A DNA stretch of 64,000 nucleotides from assembly GCF_009827435.1 (NCBI RefSeq), contig NZ_WTYM01000031.1:41454-105453 (forward strand). Reading direction: 5' to 3'. Source of the stretch: Croceibacterium salegens (GTDB taxonomy: Bacteria; Pseudomonadota; Alphaproteobacteria; Sphingomonadales; Sphingomonadaceae). Shown one piece after another: positions 46,666-54,851 of this stretch. A program made the translations under genes and the position numbers. The notes below the pieces were generated by a model, which was given only the letters and a program-made list of their open reading frames with translations, had not been told where the DNA came from and ran no database searches. The stretch's first letter is position 1; the number at the start of each line of letters is the position of its first letter.

Positions 46666-48285
46666 ATGAAACGGATTCTGCTCGCGCTGGCAGCCGCGGC
46701 GGCGCTTGGGTCATGCGTAGCCGATGCCCCTCCAGAGCAGGTCGCAGCCGTCCGCCATGATCGCCCCAACATCCTGCTGATCATCGCCGACGACATCGGC
46801 ATGGACGGCATGACCGGCATGTATCCCGGCCTGATCGACGAGTTGACCGAGCGTTACGGCCCTTCGGGCTTCAACAACCCCGAGTATCGCCGGATCGCGG
46901 GACATCCCGCCTCGACCCCGGTGATGGACGCCTTCGCGCGGCAGTCGATGACCTTCAGCCAGGCTTGGGCCGAACCGTTCTGCTCGCCGACGCGCGCTTC
47001 GCTGCTGACCGGGCTCAACGCCTCGCGCCACCGGGTGCAGACATACGCCGACGCGCTCGACCAGCATCACGACAGCTTCGTGCGCATGCTCCATGACGCG
47101 GGCTACCGTACCGGGGTGTTCGGCAAGTGGCACATGGCCGGGCTGCCGGCCGCTCCGAACAGCGGCGGCAAGGACTATCCGGGCATGAAGCCCAAGGAGG
47201 CCGGGTTCGAGCGGTTCGAAGGCAACATGCACGCCGCGCTGAGGACATACTGGGACTACGAAATCCACGAGCAGGACGATGCCACCGCGCCGGACGAGTT
47301 CCGCACCACCGGTGAGCGGACCGCCTCGCTGCCCGGTATCGCGCCGACTACCTTCGCCGGGGTGGTCAAGACCGCCGACGCGATCGACTGGATCAGGGCG
47401 CAGGAAAAGGCCGACCCGAACCGGCCATGGTTTGCCTGGGTCGCTTTCAACCTCAGCCATGCGACGATCGTCCAGCGCCCCAGCGCGATGATGATCCCCA
47501 ATGCCGACACGCTCGACGCAAAGACCCGCGCCGAGGTTGAGGCATGCGGCGGCAAGTTCGGCACGATGGAAACCGGCGACTGTTCGGGCGAGACCCAGTT
47601 CCGGGCCATGACCAACGCGATGGACACGCTGATCGGCCACTTGCTCAGCGCGATCGACGATCCCGACACCTATGTGATCTTCGTCGGTGACAACGGCACG
47701 CCGATGTACGGGCGCCCCATGCTCGACTTCATCGACAACATGTACATCACCCGCAAGGATCGCGGGAAGGGCAGCGCCTACCAGGGCGGCGCGCTGGTGC
47801 CGATGGCCATTCGCGGGCCAGGCGTGAAGTCCGGGACGAGCAGCGGGCAGATCACCCACGTCGTCGACCTGTTCTCGACCATCCTCGACATGGCCGGCCT
47901 GCCGGTGCCGCAAAAGGTCGCCGACGAGACCGGGGCGCGGACAATGGCGCTCGACGGACGTTCGCTGTTCCCGATCCTCACCGGCAAGGCGAGCGCCAAC
48001 CGCGATCCGTGGAGCGATTTCGTGGTCACGGAATCGACCAACCTGATGGTGGATTCCATCAAGGTCGTCGGCATCCGCAACGCGAAGTACAAGCTGACCT
48101 GCACCAAAGAGGCGGCGGCCTGCGAGTTCTACGACATCGCCGGCGACCCGCTCGAGCAGTACCCGCTCAGGAAGCCGGCGAGCTGCACCGCCTACACGGC
48201 GCTGCCCAAGAGCGATCCGGCGTGGAACTACTGCCGGATGATGGACGAGGTGCGCGGTGGCTCTATCCTCGGGCAGGACGCCTAG
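46666..48285 (+). CDS. Sulfatase, predicted lipoprotein
   Basis: A 539-residue sulfatase with an N-terminal lipobox (AALGSC, Cys17), so periplasmic and lipid-anchored. The metal aspartates are at 42-43 (IIADDIGMDG). The formylglycine motif is CSPTR at 106-110 (EPFCSPTRASLLTG), followed by GKWHMAG, and the late metal block is VGDNGTPMYG. It is shorter than, and different from, the 1187 sulfatase. It is last in the PQQ-ADH/ALDH run and may remove sulfate from a sulfated aromatic or alcohol before oxidation. Formylglycine-generating enzyme is not in the window. Confidence 0.91.
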   Translation: MKRILLALAAAAALGSCVADAPPEQVAAVRHDRPNILLIIADDIGMDGMTGMYPGLIDELTERYGPSGFNNPEYRRIAGHPASTPVMDAFARQSMTFSQAWAEPFCSPTRASLLTGLNASRHRVQTYADALDQHHDSFVRMLHDAGYRTGVFGKWHMAGLPAAPNSGGKDYPGMKPKEAGFERFEGNMHAALRTYWDYEIHEQDDATAPDEFRTTGERTASLPGIAPTTFAGVVKTADAIDWIRAQEKADPNRPWFAWVAFNLSHATIVQRPSAMMIPNADTLDAKTRAEVEACGGKFGTMETGDCSGETQFRAMTNAMDTLIGHLLSAIDDPDTYVIFVGDNGTPMYGRPMLDFIDNMYITRKDRGKGSAYQGGALVPMAIRGPGVKSGTSSGQITHVVDLFSTILDMAGLPVPQKVADETGARTMALDGRSLFPILTGKASANRDPWSDFVVTESTNLMVDSIKVVGIRNAKYKLTCTKEAAACEFYDIAGDPLEQYPLRKPASCTAYTALPKSDPAWNYCRMMDEVRGGSILGQDA

Positions 48286-49388
48286 CCGGCGTTTTGGGCA
48301 GAGAAGGCGGCGCGCACGCTGCCCTTCACCCTCCGCCCGCGCAGCCACATCATCACGCCGGTGACGGCCAGCCCGGCAGGAATCAGCCCGCCGAGGAAGA
48401 CCAGCACCTGCCACCACACCGGCATGCCGTTGCCGTCGTGGATTCGGCGCATCAGGCGGGCGGTCGATTCCGGTTCGGCGGGAGGAGGCGGAGTGGCTTC
48501 GCCGCTGGCGTCGGACACCGTCACGGGAGCGTCGAGCCCTTCGTAGCGCAGCGACCACGCCGCGTCGGGCTCGGTCGGCCACGACAGCGAAAGCAGCGGG
48601 CCTTCGCCCAGCGGCTTTGCGGCGGCAATGACGGCGTCGGGGCTCATCATCACCTGTTCGATCGGCGCGGCGCCGAAGCCGCGGGGGCCGCGCGGCGGGC
48701 CGCCGGGATCGCCCGACAGCGCGCCGAAGAACGCCGGAAAGCTGATCCACGCGCCGGTGAAGCTGAGGATGGCGAGCGGGATGGTGATCCAGAATCCGCC
48801 CTGGTGGTGCAGGTTGCCGCTGGTCGTCGGCATGCGCTTCCAGCGCAGGCCCCGGGTGAATCCGCCCTTGAACGGCCACCACAGCCACAGGCCGGTGAGC
48901 GAGGAAATCAGCATGGCGACGCCGATCCAGCCGACGACCTTGCGGCCGACCTCGGGGATCATCAGCGAACCGTGGATGACATGCATCACTCGCACAGCGC
49001 CTTCTCCGCTGTTGGCCTTGTCAAGCACGCGCCCGTCGACCGGGTCGAGCCAGAGCTGCGTGCGCACCGGGCGTCCGCGCTGCGGGCCGGGTTGGGCTGC
49101 GGTGGCCATGACCGCACCGGCGCCTTCGGGCCAGCTCAGGCTGAGCAGCGTTTCGCCCGACTCGAGCGCCTGGCGCGCCGCGGCGGCGTAGAATTCGGCG
49201 TTCTGCTGCGGCACGGCCGCCGACGAGCGCTGCGGGTTGAGCGCATCGTTGACCCACTCGTCCCACACCAGTGCCGAGCCGGTCAGGCACAGCGGGATGA
49301 TGACGATTGCGAGCAGCAGCCCGATCCACTTGTGTACCTGGAACCACGCCCTGCGCAGCCGCACCGTCGCCGAATTCGCACTCGCCAC
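48282..49388 (-). CDS. PepSY-associated membrane protein
   Basis: A 368-residue inner-membrane protein of the PepSY-TM group. It has an N-terminal helix (RAWFQVHKWIGLLLAIVIIPLCLTGSALVW), a periplasmic PepSY-like region containing LWLDPVDGRVL, then RVMHVIHGSLMIPEVGRKVVGWIGVAMLISSLTGLWLWW. Two further helices end at MMWLRGRR. His residues in VHKW and VIHGSL fit the ferric-reductase-like or iron-uptake-linked subgroup. GTG at 49388 is chosen because of GAGGGG upstream; a TTG 11 codons earlier lacks one. A weak Fur-like box lies upstream. The 4-base overlap with the sulfatase is convergent. Confidence 0.85.
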   Translation of the reverse strand: MASANSATVRLRRAWFQVHKWIGLLLAIVIIPLCLTGSALVWDEWVNDALNPQRSSAAVPQQNAEFYAAAARQALESGETLLSLSWPEGAGAVMATAAQPGPQRGRPVRTQLWLDPVDGRVLDKANSGEGAVRVMHVIHGSLMIPEVGRKVVGWIGVAMLISSLTGLWLWWPFKGGFTRGLRWKRMPTTSGNLHHQGGFWITIPLAILSFTGAWISFPAFFGALSGDPGGPPRGPRGFGAAPIEQVMMSPDAVIAAAKPLGEGPLLSLSWPTEPDAAWSLRYEGLDAPVTVSDASGEATPPPPAEPESTARLMRRIHDGNGMPVWWQVLVFLGGLIPAGLAVTGVMMWLRGRRVKGSVRAAFSAQNAG

Positions 49389-49428
49389 TTGAGAACCCCT
49401 CGCAATAGAGCGTCCCTCCAAGCAGACC

Positions 49429-49443
49429 TGAGAACGATTCGCA
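49429..49443. promoter_or_regulatory. Weak Fur-box-like 7-1-7 element
   Basis: TGAGAACGATTCGCA matches the 7-1-7 pattern TGATAAT-N-ATTATCA at about 10 of 14 positions. It lies 41 bases upstream of the PepSY gene start. Suggestive only. Confidence 0.25.
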
Positions 49444-49520
49444 AGAACTACCGGAAAGTCCCGGGCATAGCGCGGCGGCGGAGCTTCCGGGCCGGGCGAG
49501 GCGGGCGTATCCTGTGCGCC

Positions 49521-50099
49521 ATGGAGATAGCGAGGGCACTCCGGGCATCAGGCGTCGCAGCCGCGCTGCTGGCGCTTTCGGCCTGCGGTGGCGGCACCAA
49601 GTTCCGTCCGGTCAGCGATGTGCCGGTGCGCATCGGCCCGCCTTACACGGTGCGCGGGGTGACCTACACGCCGCGCGCCGAGAGCAACTACGACCGGCTC
49701 GGCTATGCCACATGGTACGGCCCCGAATCCGGCAACCAGACCTCCAACGGCGAGCGCTACCAGCCCGACTGGATCAGCGCCGCGCACACCACGCTGCCGC
49801 TGCCGAGCTACGTCGAAGTGACCGACCTCGACACCGGCAAGCGGATCATCGTGCGGGTCAACGACCGCGGGCCGTTCTCCGGGCGCGGGCGGATCATCGA
49901 CCTGTCGCGTGGTGCGGCGGAAGAATTGGGTATGTTGCGCAAAGGCGTCGCCCCGGTCCGCGTCCGCGCGGTCGAGCCGTCGAAGAAGGACCGCGAGCGA
50001 CTGCGCGAAGGCAAGCCGGCGAAAGAGCCGGGCCGTATTTCCGAAGGCGAACTGAGAAAACTCAGGGAGCGGCTGGCCGCGGGGGCAACTAGTCCCTAA
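49521..50099 (+). CDS. rlpA: RlpA-like septal ring lytic transglycosylase (lipoprotein)
   Basis: A 192-residue lipoprotein (lipobox LSAC, Cys22) with a double-psi beta-barrel domain. The family blocks are GYATWYGPESGNQTSNGERYQP, SAAHTTLPLPSYVEVTDLDTG, then VRVNDRGPFSGRGRIIDLSRGAAEELGM. RlpA cleaves naked glycan strands at the division septum. The usual C-terminal SPOR domain is missing; instead there is a short charged tail, which is common in alphaproteobacterial short RlpA proteins. It is a single gene of housekeeping character inside the accessory region. Confidence 0.92.
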   Translation: MEIARALRASGVAAALLALSACGGGTKFRPVSDVPVRIGPPYTVRGVTYTPRAESNYDRLGYATWYGPESGNQTSNGERYQPDWISAAHTTLPLPSYVEVTDLDTGKRIIVRVNDRGPFSGRGRIIDLSRGAAEELGMLRKGVAPVRVRAVEPSKKDRERLREGKPAKEPGRISEGELRKLRERLAAGATSP

Positions 50100-50146
50100 C
50101 GTGTCCTCGCAAGCCGGGCTGGGGGGTTCGGCACGGGGGGCACACA

Positions 50147-51718
50147 ATGCACGGCAGCAGCGCAGAGCCTGAGCGGGATACGTGGCGGCCGAACGCGGGG
50201 TGGCTCGCGCTTGCCGCCTTCGTCCTTTTCAATTCGCTTGCCACAAACCTTTTCGAGATCGCGAACTCCATACTTCACTTCGAGGAACAGGCCCTCGCTG
50301 TGCCGAACCCCCTCGATCGCGCGATCGACGATGCGGCACGCATGCTGATGTACGGTGTCGGGGTAGTCATCCTGTGGCGGATGGCGGACCGTCGGAGCGT
50401 GTTCCTGCTCGGACTGGGTCTGGTCAGCCTGACCCCATTCCCGCTCTTCACAGCACCATTGGAACCACTCAGCAGGGATGTGATCGCCGCTGCCTTCAAT
50501 TTCATGATCGTGCTTTCCTACGCGTTTCCAGCGTTTGCTATGGCTTTCCTCGAAGAATCCGGAATCCGCCTGCCCGCAATACTGAAGTGGATCGTGCGCC
50601 TCGGCATGGTGCTGGCTTCGCTGCTTTGGATGATGAACGTACTCGCCGGCGCGACCACGCTGTTGGATGCGGTCCCGCGGACCTGGCTGGCGTTCCCGCA
50701 GCGGCTCTCGACGCTGCCCTATGTGCTGACCATGGGCACCCTCTTGTACGGCTGGATCAAGGCCGACAGTCAGGCCGGGCAACGCATGTTCCTGCTGTTT
50801 GTCGCAGTCAGCATGAGCATCCTTGGCAACCTGCTTTTTGCCTACTTCGACAAGGGAACGAACGTCTTTCCCCGCGCGGTAATAAACATATCGAGCGTCA
50901 CCCGCGTGGCCGGCTCGCTGCTGTTCGCCTACGCCATCCTCAAGCACCGCGTGATCGACCTCGGCTTCGCTATCAACCGCACGCTGGTCTACGGCGCGGT
51001 GGCCTTCACGATCCTCGTGGCGTTCGGACTGGTCGAATACCTCGCCAAGATTACCATCCCGCACGCCTGGCCGCAGGCCGGGTCGGTGTTCACCGCGATC
51101 ATCGCAGTGCTGCTGTTCCTCAGCTTCCACCACCTGCACCACTGGTTCGAGCACCACATCGAGCGGCTGTTCTTCCACAAGTGGCACGTTTCCGAGGGCG
51201 AATTGAAGCGCTTCATCGGCAGTGCAGGGCAGTTCACGAAGGCGGAAGCGCTGTGCCGCGAATTCGTCGCCGAACTGCGCCGCTATGCGCAGACTTCCGA
51301 AGTGGCGCTCTACCTGCGCCGCGATGACGGGGACTTCTGCCTCGAGACCGGCGCGCTTCCTTCAGCGGCAGAATGCTACCCCGAGGAAGCCCGCGCCTTC
51401 GCGCTTATGCGCACCGAACGCGAACCGATCGAGCTGGCCCACGCGCACAGCGGCCTGCCCGGCGAACTGGCGGTGCCTATGCTCGACCAGCAGGGCCTCG
51501 CCGGGTTCGTTCTCTTTGGCGCCAAGCCCGACGGCTCGCACTTCCGGCCCGACGAGGAAGAGAACATCGGCTGGGCCGCGCACCAGGTCGGCCTCGACCT
51601 GCAGGCCTTGCGGGCGAAAATGCTCGACGGCAAGATCGTCAACCTGCGCGACCGCCTGACAGCGACCGAGGCGGAGCGCGACAGGCTGCTGGCCTCGCTC
51701 GCGACAAGCAAGGCCTGA
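50147..51718 (+). CDS. Multi-spanning membrane protein with C-terminal GAF-like domain, no kinase module
   Basis: A 523-residue protein with about nine membrane helices in residues 15-335, including LALAAFVLFNSLATNLF and VFTAIIAVLLFLSF. A His-rich juxtamembrane stretch (FHHLHHWFEHHIERLFFHKWH) follows. The GAF-like domain spans about 355-500, with ALYLRRDDGDFCLETGALP and GLAGFVLFGAKPDGSHFRPDEEENI, and a short coiled tail ends the protein (LRDRLTATEAERDRLLASLA). The layout is that of a membrane sensor kinase input part, but no HisKA, HATPase or GGDEF motif follows. It is either a stand-alone sensor or a truncated kinase. Ligand unknown. Confidence 0.7.
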   Translation: MHGSSAEPERDTWRPNAGWLALAAFVLFNSLATNLFEIANSILHFEEQALAVPNPLDRAIDDAARMLMYGVGVVILWRMADRRSVFLLGLGLVSLTPFPLFTAPLEPLSRDVIAAAFNFMIVLSYAFPAFAMAFLEESGIRLPAILKWIVRLGMVLASLLWMMNVLAGATTLLDAVPRTWLAFPQRLSTLPYVLTMGTLLYGWIKADSQAGQRMFLLFVAVSMSILGNLLFAYFDKGTNVFPRAVINISSVTRVAGSLLFAYAILKHRVIDLGFAINRTLVYGAVAFTILVAFGLVEYLAKITIPHAWPQAGSVFTAIIAVLLFLSFHHLHHWFEHHIERLFFHKWHVSEGELKRFIGSAGQFTKAEALCREFVAELRRYAQTSEVALYLRRDDGDFCLETGALPSAAECYPEEARAFALMRTEREPIELAHAHSGLPGELAVPMLDQQGLAGFVLFGAKPDGSHFRPDEEENIGWAAHQVGLDLQALRAKMLDGKIVNLRDRLTATEAERDRLLASLATSKA

Positions 51719-51721
51719 GAG

Positions 51722-52264
51722 TCAGAGCTTCTTGTCGTTGGGGTCGATCGGCGGGTCGCTCTTGAGCATCGGGTCCCAGTGCTCGGCAATCTTGCCGTTT
51801 TCGATGCGGTAGAGGTCGAACCAGGTCGAGTAATAGGTCTCGCCGTCCTTGTCCTTCTCGGGCCTCACGAAGCTGGTCGTCACATAGTCACCCTCTGCGA
51901 TCAGCTGGATCAGCGGCAGTTCGAGCGTGTCGGCAATCGGCCGCTCGGGGCGGGTCTTGCGGATGTAGTCCTGCACGCCCGCCAGCCCCTGCCCGGCGTT
52001 GGGATTATGCTGGACGTAGTCATCGGCGATGAACTCGCCGGCGCGGTCGGCGAGGCCGGCCTGCAGCACGATGCGGTACATGTCGTAGACCAGCCTCTTG
52101 TTGGCGGCGAGCTTCGGATCGGGGCTGGCGAGCAGCGCCGCGTGGTCCTCGGCGACCGTGGGCGGGGTGGCGGTCATCTTCGTAGATTCCTCTCCGGAGG
52201 CGGCAGTGGCGAAGGGCAGGGCACAGGCCGCCATCAGCAGGGCCAAACAAAAGCTTTTTCGCAT
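51722..52264 (-). CDS. Exported SnoaL-like protein
   Basis: A 180-residue exported SnoaL-type protein. The signal peptide (MRKSFCLALLMAACALPFATA) precedes a domain with FIADDYVQHNPNAGQGLAGVQDYIRK, GDYVTTSFVRPEKDKDG and the hallmark ending DLYRIENGKIAEHWDPMLK, shared with the cytoplasmic 24015 protein. The ATG is at 52264; longer in-frame readings run into the TonB receptor promoter. It is divergent from a TonB receptor, hinting that it handles the imported compound in the periplasm. Whether it is an enzyme or a binding protein is unknown. Confidence 0.86.
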   Translation of the reverse strand: MRKSFCLALLMAACALPFATAASGEESTKMTATPPTVAEDHAALLASPDPKLAANKRLVYDMYRIVLQAGLADRAGEFIADDYVQHNPNAGQGLAGVQDYIRKTRPERPIADTLELPLIQLIAEGDYVTTSFVRPEKDKDGETYYSTWFDLYRIENGKIAEHWDPMLKSDPPIDPNDKKL

Positions 52265-52367
52265 CGGCGGCGGTCTCCCTTTAACAGCGGCAATGCCAAA
52301 GGCGGGATGACAGGGCAAGCAAGCTCCGCTACATCGCCCGGACAAAGTCAACGAGGGAGGGACTCGG

Positions 52368-54395
52368 ATGCCGCGCAAATTGAGGATGCTGTTGGCCGCA
52401 CCGGTGCTGCTGGCGGCGGTTCCGGCTTTCGCGCAGGACACCACTGGCGACGGCACAATCGACGGCACGCCGATCATCGTCACCGGCAAGGGCCTGGCGG
52501 TAACGCCGGCCACGCCCGCCTACGACGTGCAGGACATCGACCGCGAGGAAATCGTCGCCACCGGATCGGGCCGGCTCGAGGATGCGTTGTCGAACGTCGC
52601 CGGGTTCCAGCAGTTCCGCCGCTCGGACAGCCGCTCATCGAACCCCAGCGCGCAAGGCGTGACGCTGCGCGCCATCGGCGGCAACGCCACTAGCCGCGCG
52701 CAGGTGCTGCTCGACGGCGTGCCACTGTCGGATCCGTTCTTCGGCTACATCCCTTTCAACGCTGTCGATCCCAACCGGCTTGGCAACATCCGCGTGACCC
52801 GCGGCGGCGGCACTGGGCCGTTCGGTGCGGGCGCGCTGGCGGGGACGATCGAGCTCGACAGCGCCGATGCTGGCGAACTCGGGTTGGTGCAGGCCTCCGC
52901 GCTGATCAACGACCGTTCGGAAACCGAGCTGTCGGCGACGATCGCGCCCGAACTCGGCAACGGTTACGCTTCGCTCGGCGGGCGCTGGGACCGCGGCAAG
53001 GGCTTCTGGACCACACCCGACGACCAGCGCGTCCCGGCCAGCGTGCGGGCCAAGTACGACAGTTGGTCGGTCGGCGGCCGGGTGGTGCAATCGCTCGGCA
53101 GCGACGTGACCGTGCAGCTGCGCGGCGCGGCGTGGGACGACGACCGGGTGCTGCGTTTCGACGGGGCCAATACCGGCAGCGAGGGGCAGGACGTCAGCCT
53201 GCGCCTGGTCGGGCGCGGCGACTGGCAGTTCGACGTCATCGGTTACGCCCAGTGGCGCAACTTCTACAACGTCGTGGTATCCTCGACCCGCTTCGTGCCG
53301 GTGCTCGACCAGAAGGACACCCCGGCCGAAGGACAGGGCGGCAAGATCGAGATCCGCCCGCCGGTCGGTGATGCGCACACCCTGCGCCTCGGTGGCGACT
53401 TCCGGCGCAGCGCGGGCGACCTGTTCGAGGACGCCTATTCGGCCTTCTCCGGCCTGCGCACCGAACAGCGCTTCGCCGGGGGAGTGAACACCGATTTCGG
53501 GCTGTTTGCCGAGGACGACTGGGAACTCGGACCGGTGACCCTGACCGGCGGCGTGCGCGCCGACCGTTACTCGATCCGCGACGGATACTACAGCACCGCG
53601 AACGACGCCGGGACGCCGACCGGCTCGACCACCTTTGCGAACCGCTCCGACTGGGAATTCTCCTGGCGCGGCGGGGCAGTGCTCGAGATCGCCGAGAACC
53701 TCAAGCTGCGCGGTGCCGCCTACAGCGGATTGCGCCTGCCGACGCTAAACGAGCTGTACCGTCCCTTCGTGGTCTTCCCCGTCACCACGCTGTCCAACGA
53801 GAACCTGACGCCCGAGAAGCTGGAAGGCTGGGACGTCGGCTTCGACTGGCGCCCGCTGCCCGAAGTGCGCCTGACCGCTACCGTGTTCGACAACAAACTG
53901 AAGGACGCGATCACCAACGTCACCATCGCCACAAACTTGCGCCAGCGGCAGAACATCGATGCCATCGATGCCTCGGGCGTCGAGTTTGACGCAGCGCTGA
54001 AGTTTGGCGATTTCGGCTTCGACGGATCGCTCGCCTATACCGAGGCGACCCAGCGCGGCAGCGGTTTCGCAGCGGCACTCGACGGTTTCCGCCCCTCGCA
54101 GACTCCGCGCTGGGCGGCCAGTGCGACGGCAAGCTGGCGTCCGATGGACGGTCCCACCGTCGCGCTCACGCTGCGCTATGTCGGCAAGCAGTTCGAAGAC
54201 GACCAGCAGACCGACGCACTGCCATCGGCGACCACGCTCAACGCATTCGTCGAAGTGCCGCTGTTCGATCAGGTGAGCTTCGTTGCCCGCGCAGAGAACC
54301 TGTTCGATGCCACGATCATCACCCGCAACCAGGGCGGATCGATGGACCTCGGCGCGCCCCGCACCGTTTGGGGCGGTTTCCGCTTCGGATTCTAG
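52368..54395 (+). CDS. TonB-dependent outer membrane receptor
   Basis: A 675-residue receptor. The signal peptide (about 1-23, ending PAFAQD) is followed by PIIVTGKGL as TonB box. The plug domain (about 50-180) holds LEDALSNVAGFQQFRRSDSRSSNPSAQGVTLR and VLLDGVPLSDPFFGYIPF, and then comes the barrel. C-terminal motifs RAENLFDATIITRNQGG and a final Phe (GGFRFGF) are typical. It carries no obvious siderophore or cobalamin signature. A hairpin follows the stop. It shares a 103-base divergent promoter with the exported SnoaL protein. Confidence 0.93.
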   Translation: MPRKLRMLLAAPVLLAAVPAFAQDTTGDGTIDGTPIIVTGKGLAVTPATPAYDVQDIDREEIVATGSGRLEDALSNVAGFQQFRRSDSRSSNPSAQGVTLRAIGGNATSRAQVLLDGVPLSDPFFGYIPFNAVDPNRLGNIRVTRGGGTGPFGAGALAGTIELDSADAGELGLVQASALINDRSETELSATIAPELGNGYASLGGRWDRGKGFWTTPDDQRVPASVRAKYDSWSVGGRVVQSLGSDVTVQLRGAAWDDDRVLRFDGANTGSEGQDVSLRLVGRGDWQFDVIGYAQWRNFYNVVVSSTRFVPVLDQKDTPAEGQGGKIEIRPPVGDAHTLRLGGDFRRSAGDLFEDAYSAFSGLRTEQRFAGGVNTDFGLFAEDDWELGPVTLTGGVRADRYSIRDGYYSTANDAGTPTGSTTFANRSDWEFSWRGGAVLEIAENLKLRGAAYSGLRLPTLNELYRPFVVFPVTTLSNENLTPEKLEGWDVGFDWRPLPEVRLTATVFDNKLKDAITNVTIATNLRQRQNIDAIDASGVEFDAALKFGDFGFDGSLAYTEATQRGSGFAAALDGFRPSQTPRWAASATASWRPMDGPTVALTLRYVGKQFEDDQQTDALPSATTLNAFVEVPLFDQVSFVARAENLFDATIITRNQGGSMDLGAPRTVWGGFRFGF

Positions 54396-54407
54396 GCCCG
54401 GACGAAA

Positions 54408-54432
54408 CAAGGGCCGCCAGTGGCGGCCCTTG
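54408..54432. terminator. Hairpin between the TonB receptor and the poly-Q microprotein gene
   Basis: A perfect 11-bp stem (CAAGGGCCGCC with GGCGGCCCTTG) and a 3-base loop, lying between two convergent genes. There is no long T-run on either side, so termination strength is uncertain. Confidence 0.55.
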
Positions 54433-54455
54433 CGTGGCTGGTTCGCTGAAAGCGG

Positions 54456-54632
54456 CTATTCGTCGGGCTGGCGCGGCGGGTTGCCCTGCTGCTCTGCCTG
54501 GCGGCGCTTTTCGGCGTCCTGCTGCTGCTGCTGCTGCTGCTCCTGCTGCAAGTCGTGCTGGCCGGAATCGCCCGGCTGCTTGGCGGGCTTGTTCTTGCCC
54601 TGCTCCTGCTGCTGGTTCTTGCGATCGTTCAT
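54456..54632 (-). CDS. Small glutamine-rich protein (58 aa)
   Basis: A 58-residue protein beginning MNDRKNQQQEQGKNKPAKQP and ending in RQPDE. It contains LQQE followed by seven Gln encoded by uninterrupted CAG codons. Gln makes up roughly a third of the residues, the rest are mostly charged, and no hydrophobic segment exists, so it should be disordered. A run of seven CAG triplets is prone to slippage and could vary in length between strains. Similar short, Q-rich, hydrophilic proteins occur in sphingomonads without assigned function. It is a single gene opposite the TonB receptor. Confidence 0.68.
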   Translation of the reverse strand: MNDRKNQQQEQGKNKPAKQPGDSGQHDLQQEQQQQQQQDAEKRRQAEQQGNPPRQPDE

Positions 54633-54851
54633 TTTCAGTACTCCTGATACGGCACGCCGAAGGGGGGTGGCGACCTGTCAGAACAACGGCTTGCGCAGGC
54701 CCGGTATCCCCTTCCGGCCGGGGTTTGCGCTGGAACGCCCGTCAATCGCGGCGAGATTGGCGGTCTTCCGAGAGGGTGCATTTGAGAATTGCAAACTCGG
54801 CGCTTGCGCCGGTGGCGAGGGGCAGTAACTCTGCCGCCGCAAGGAGAGACG

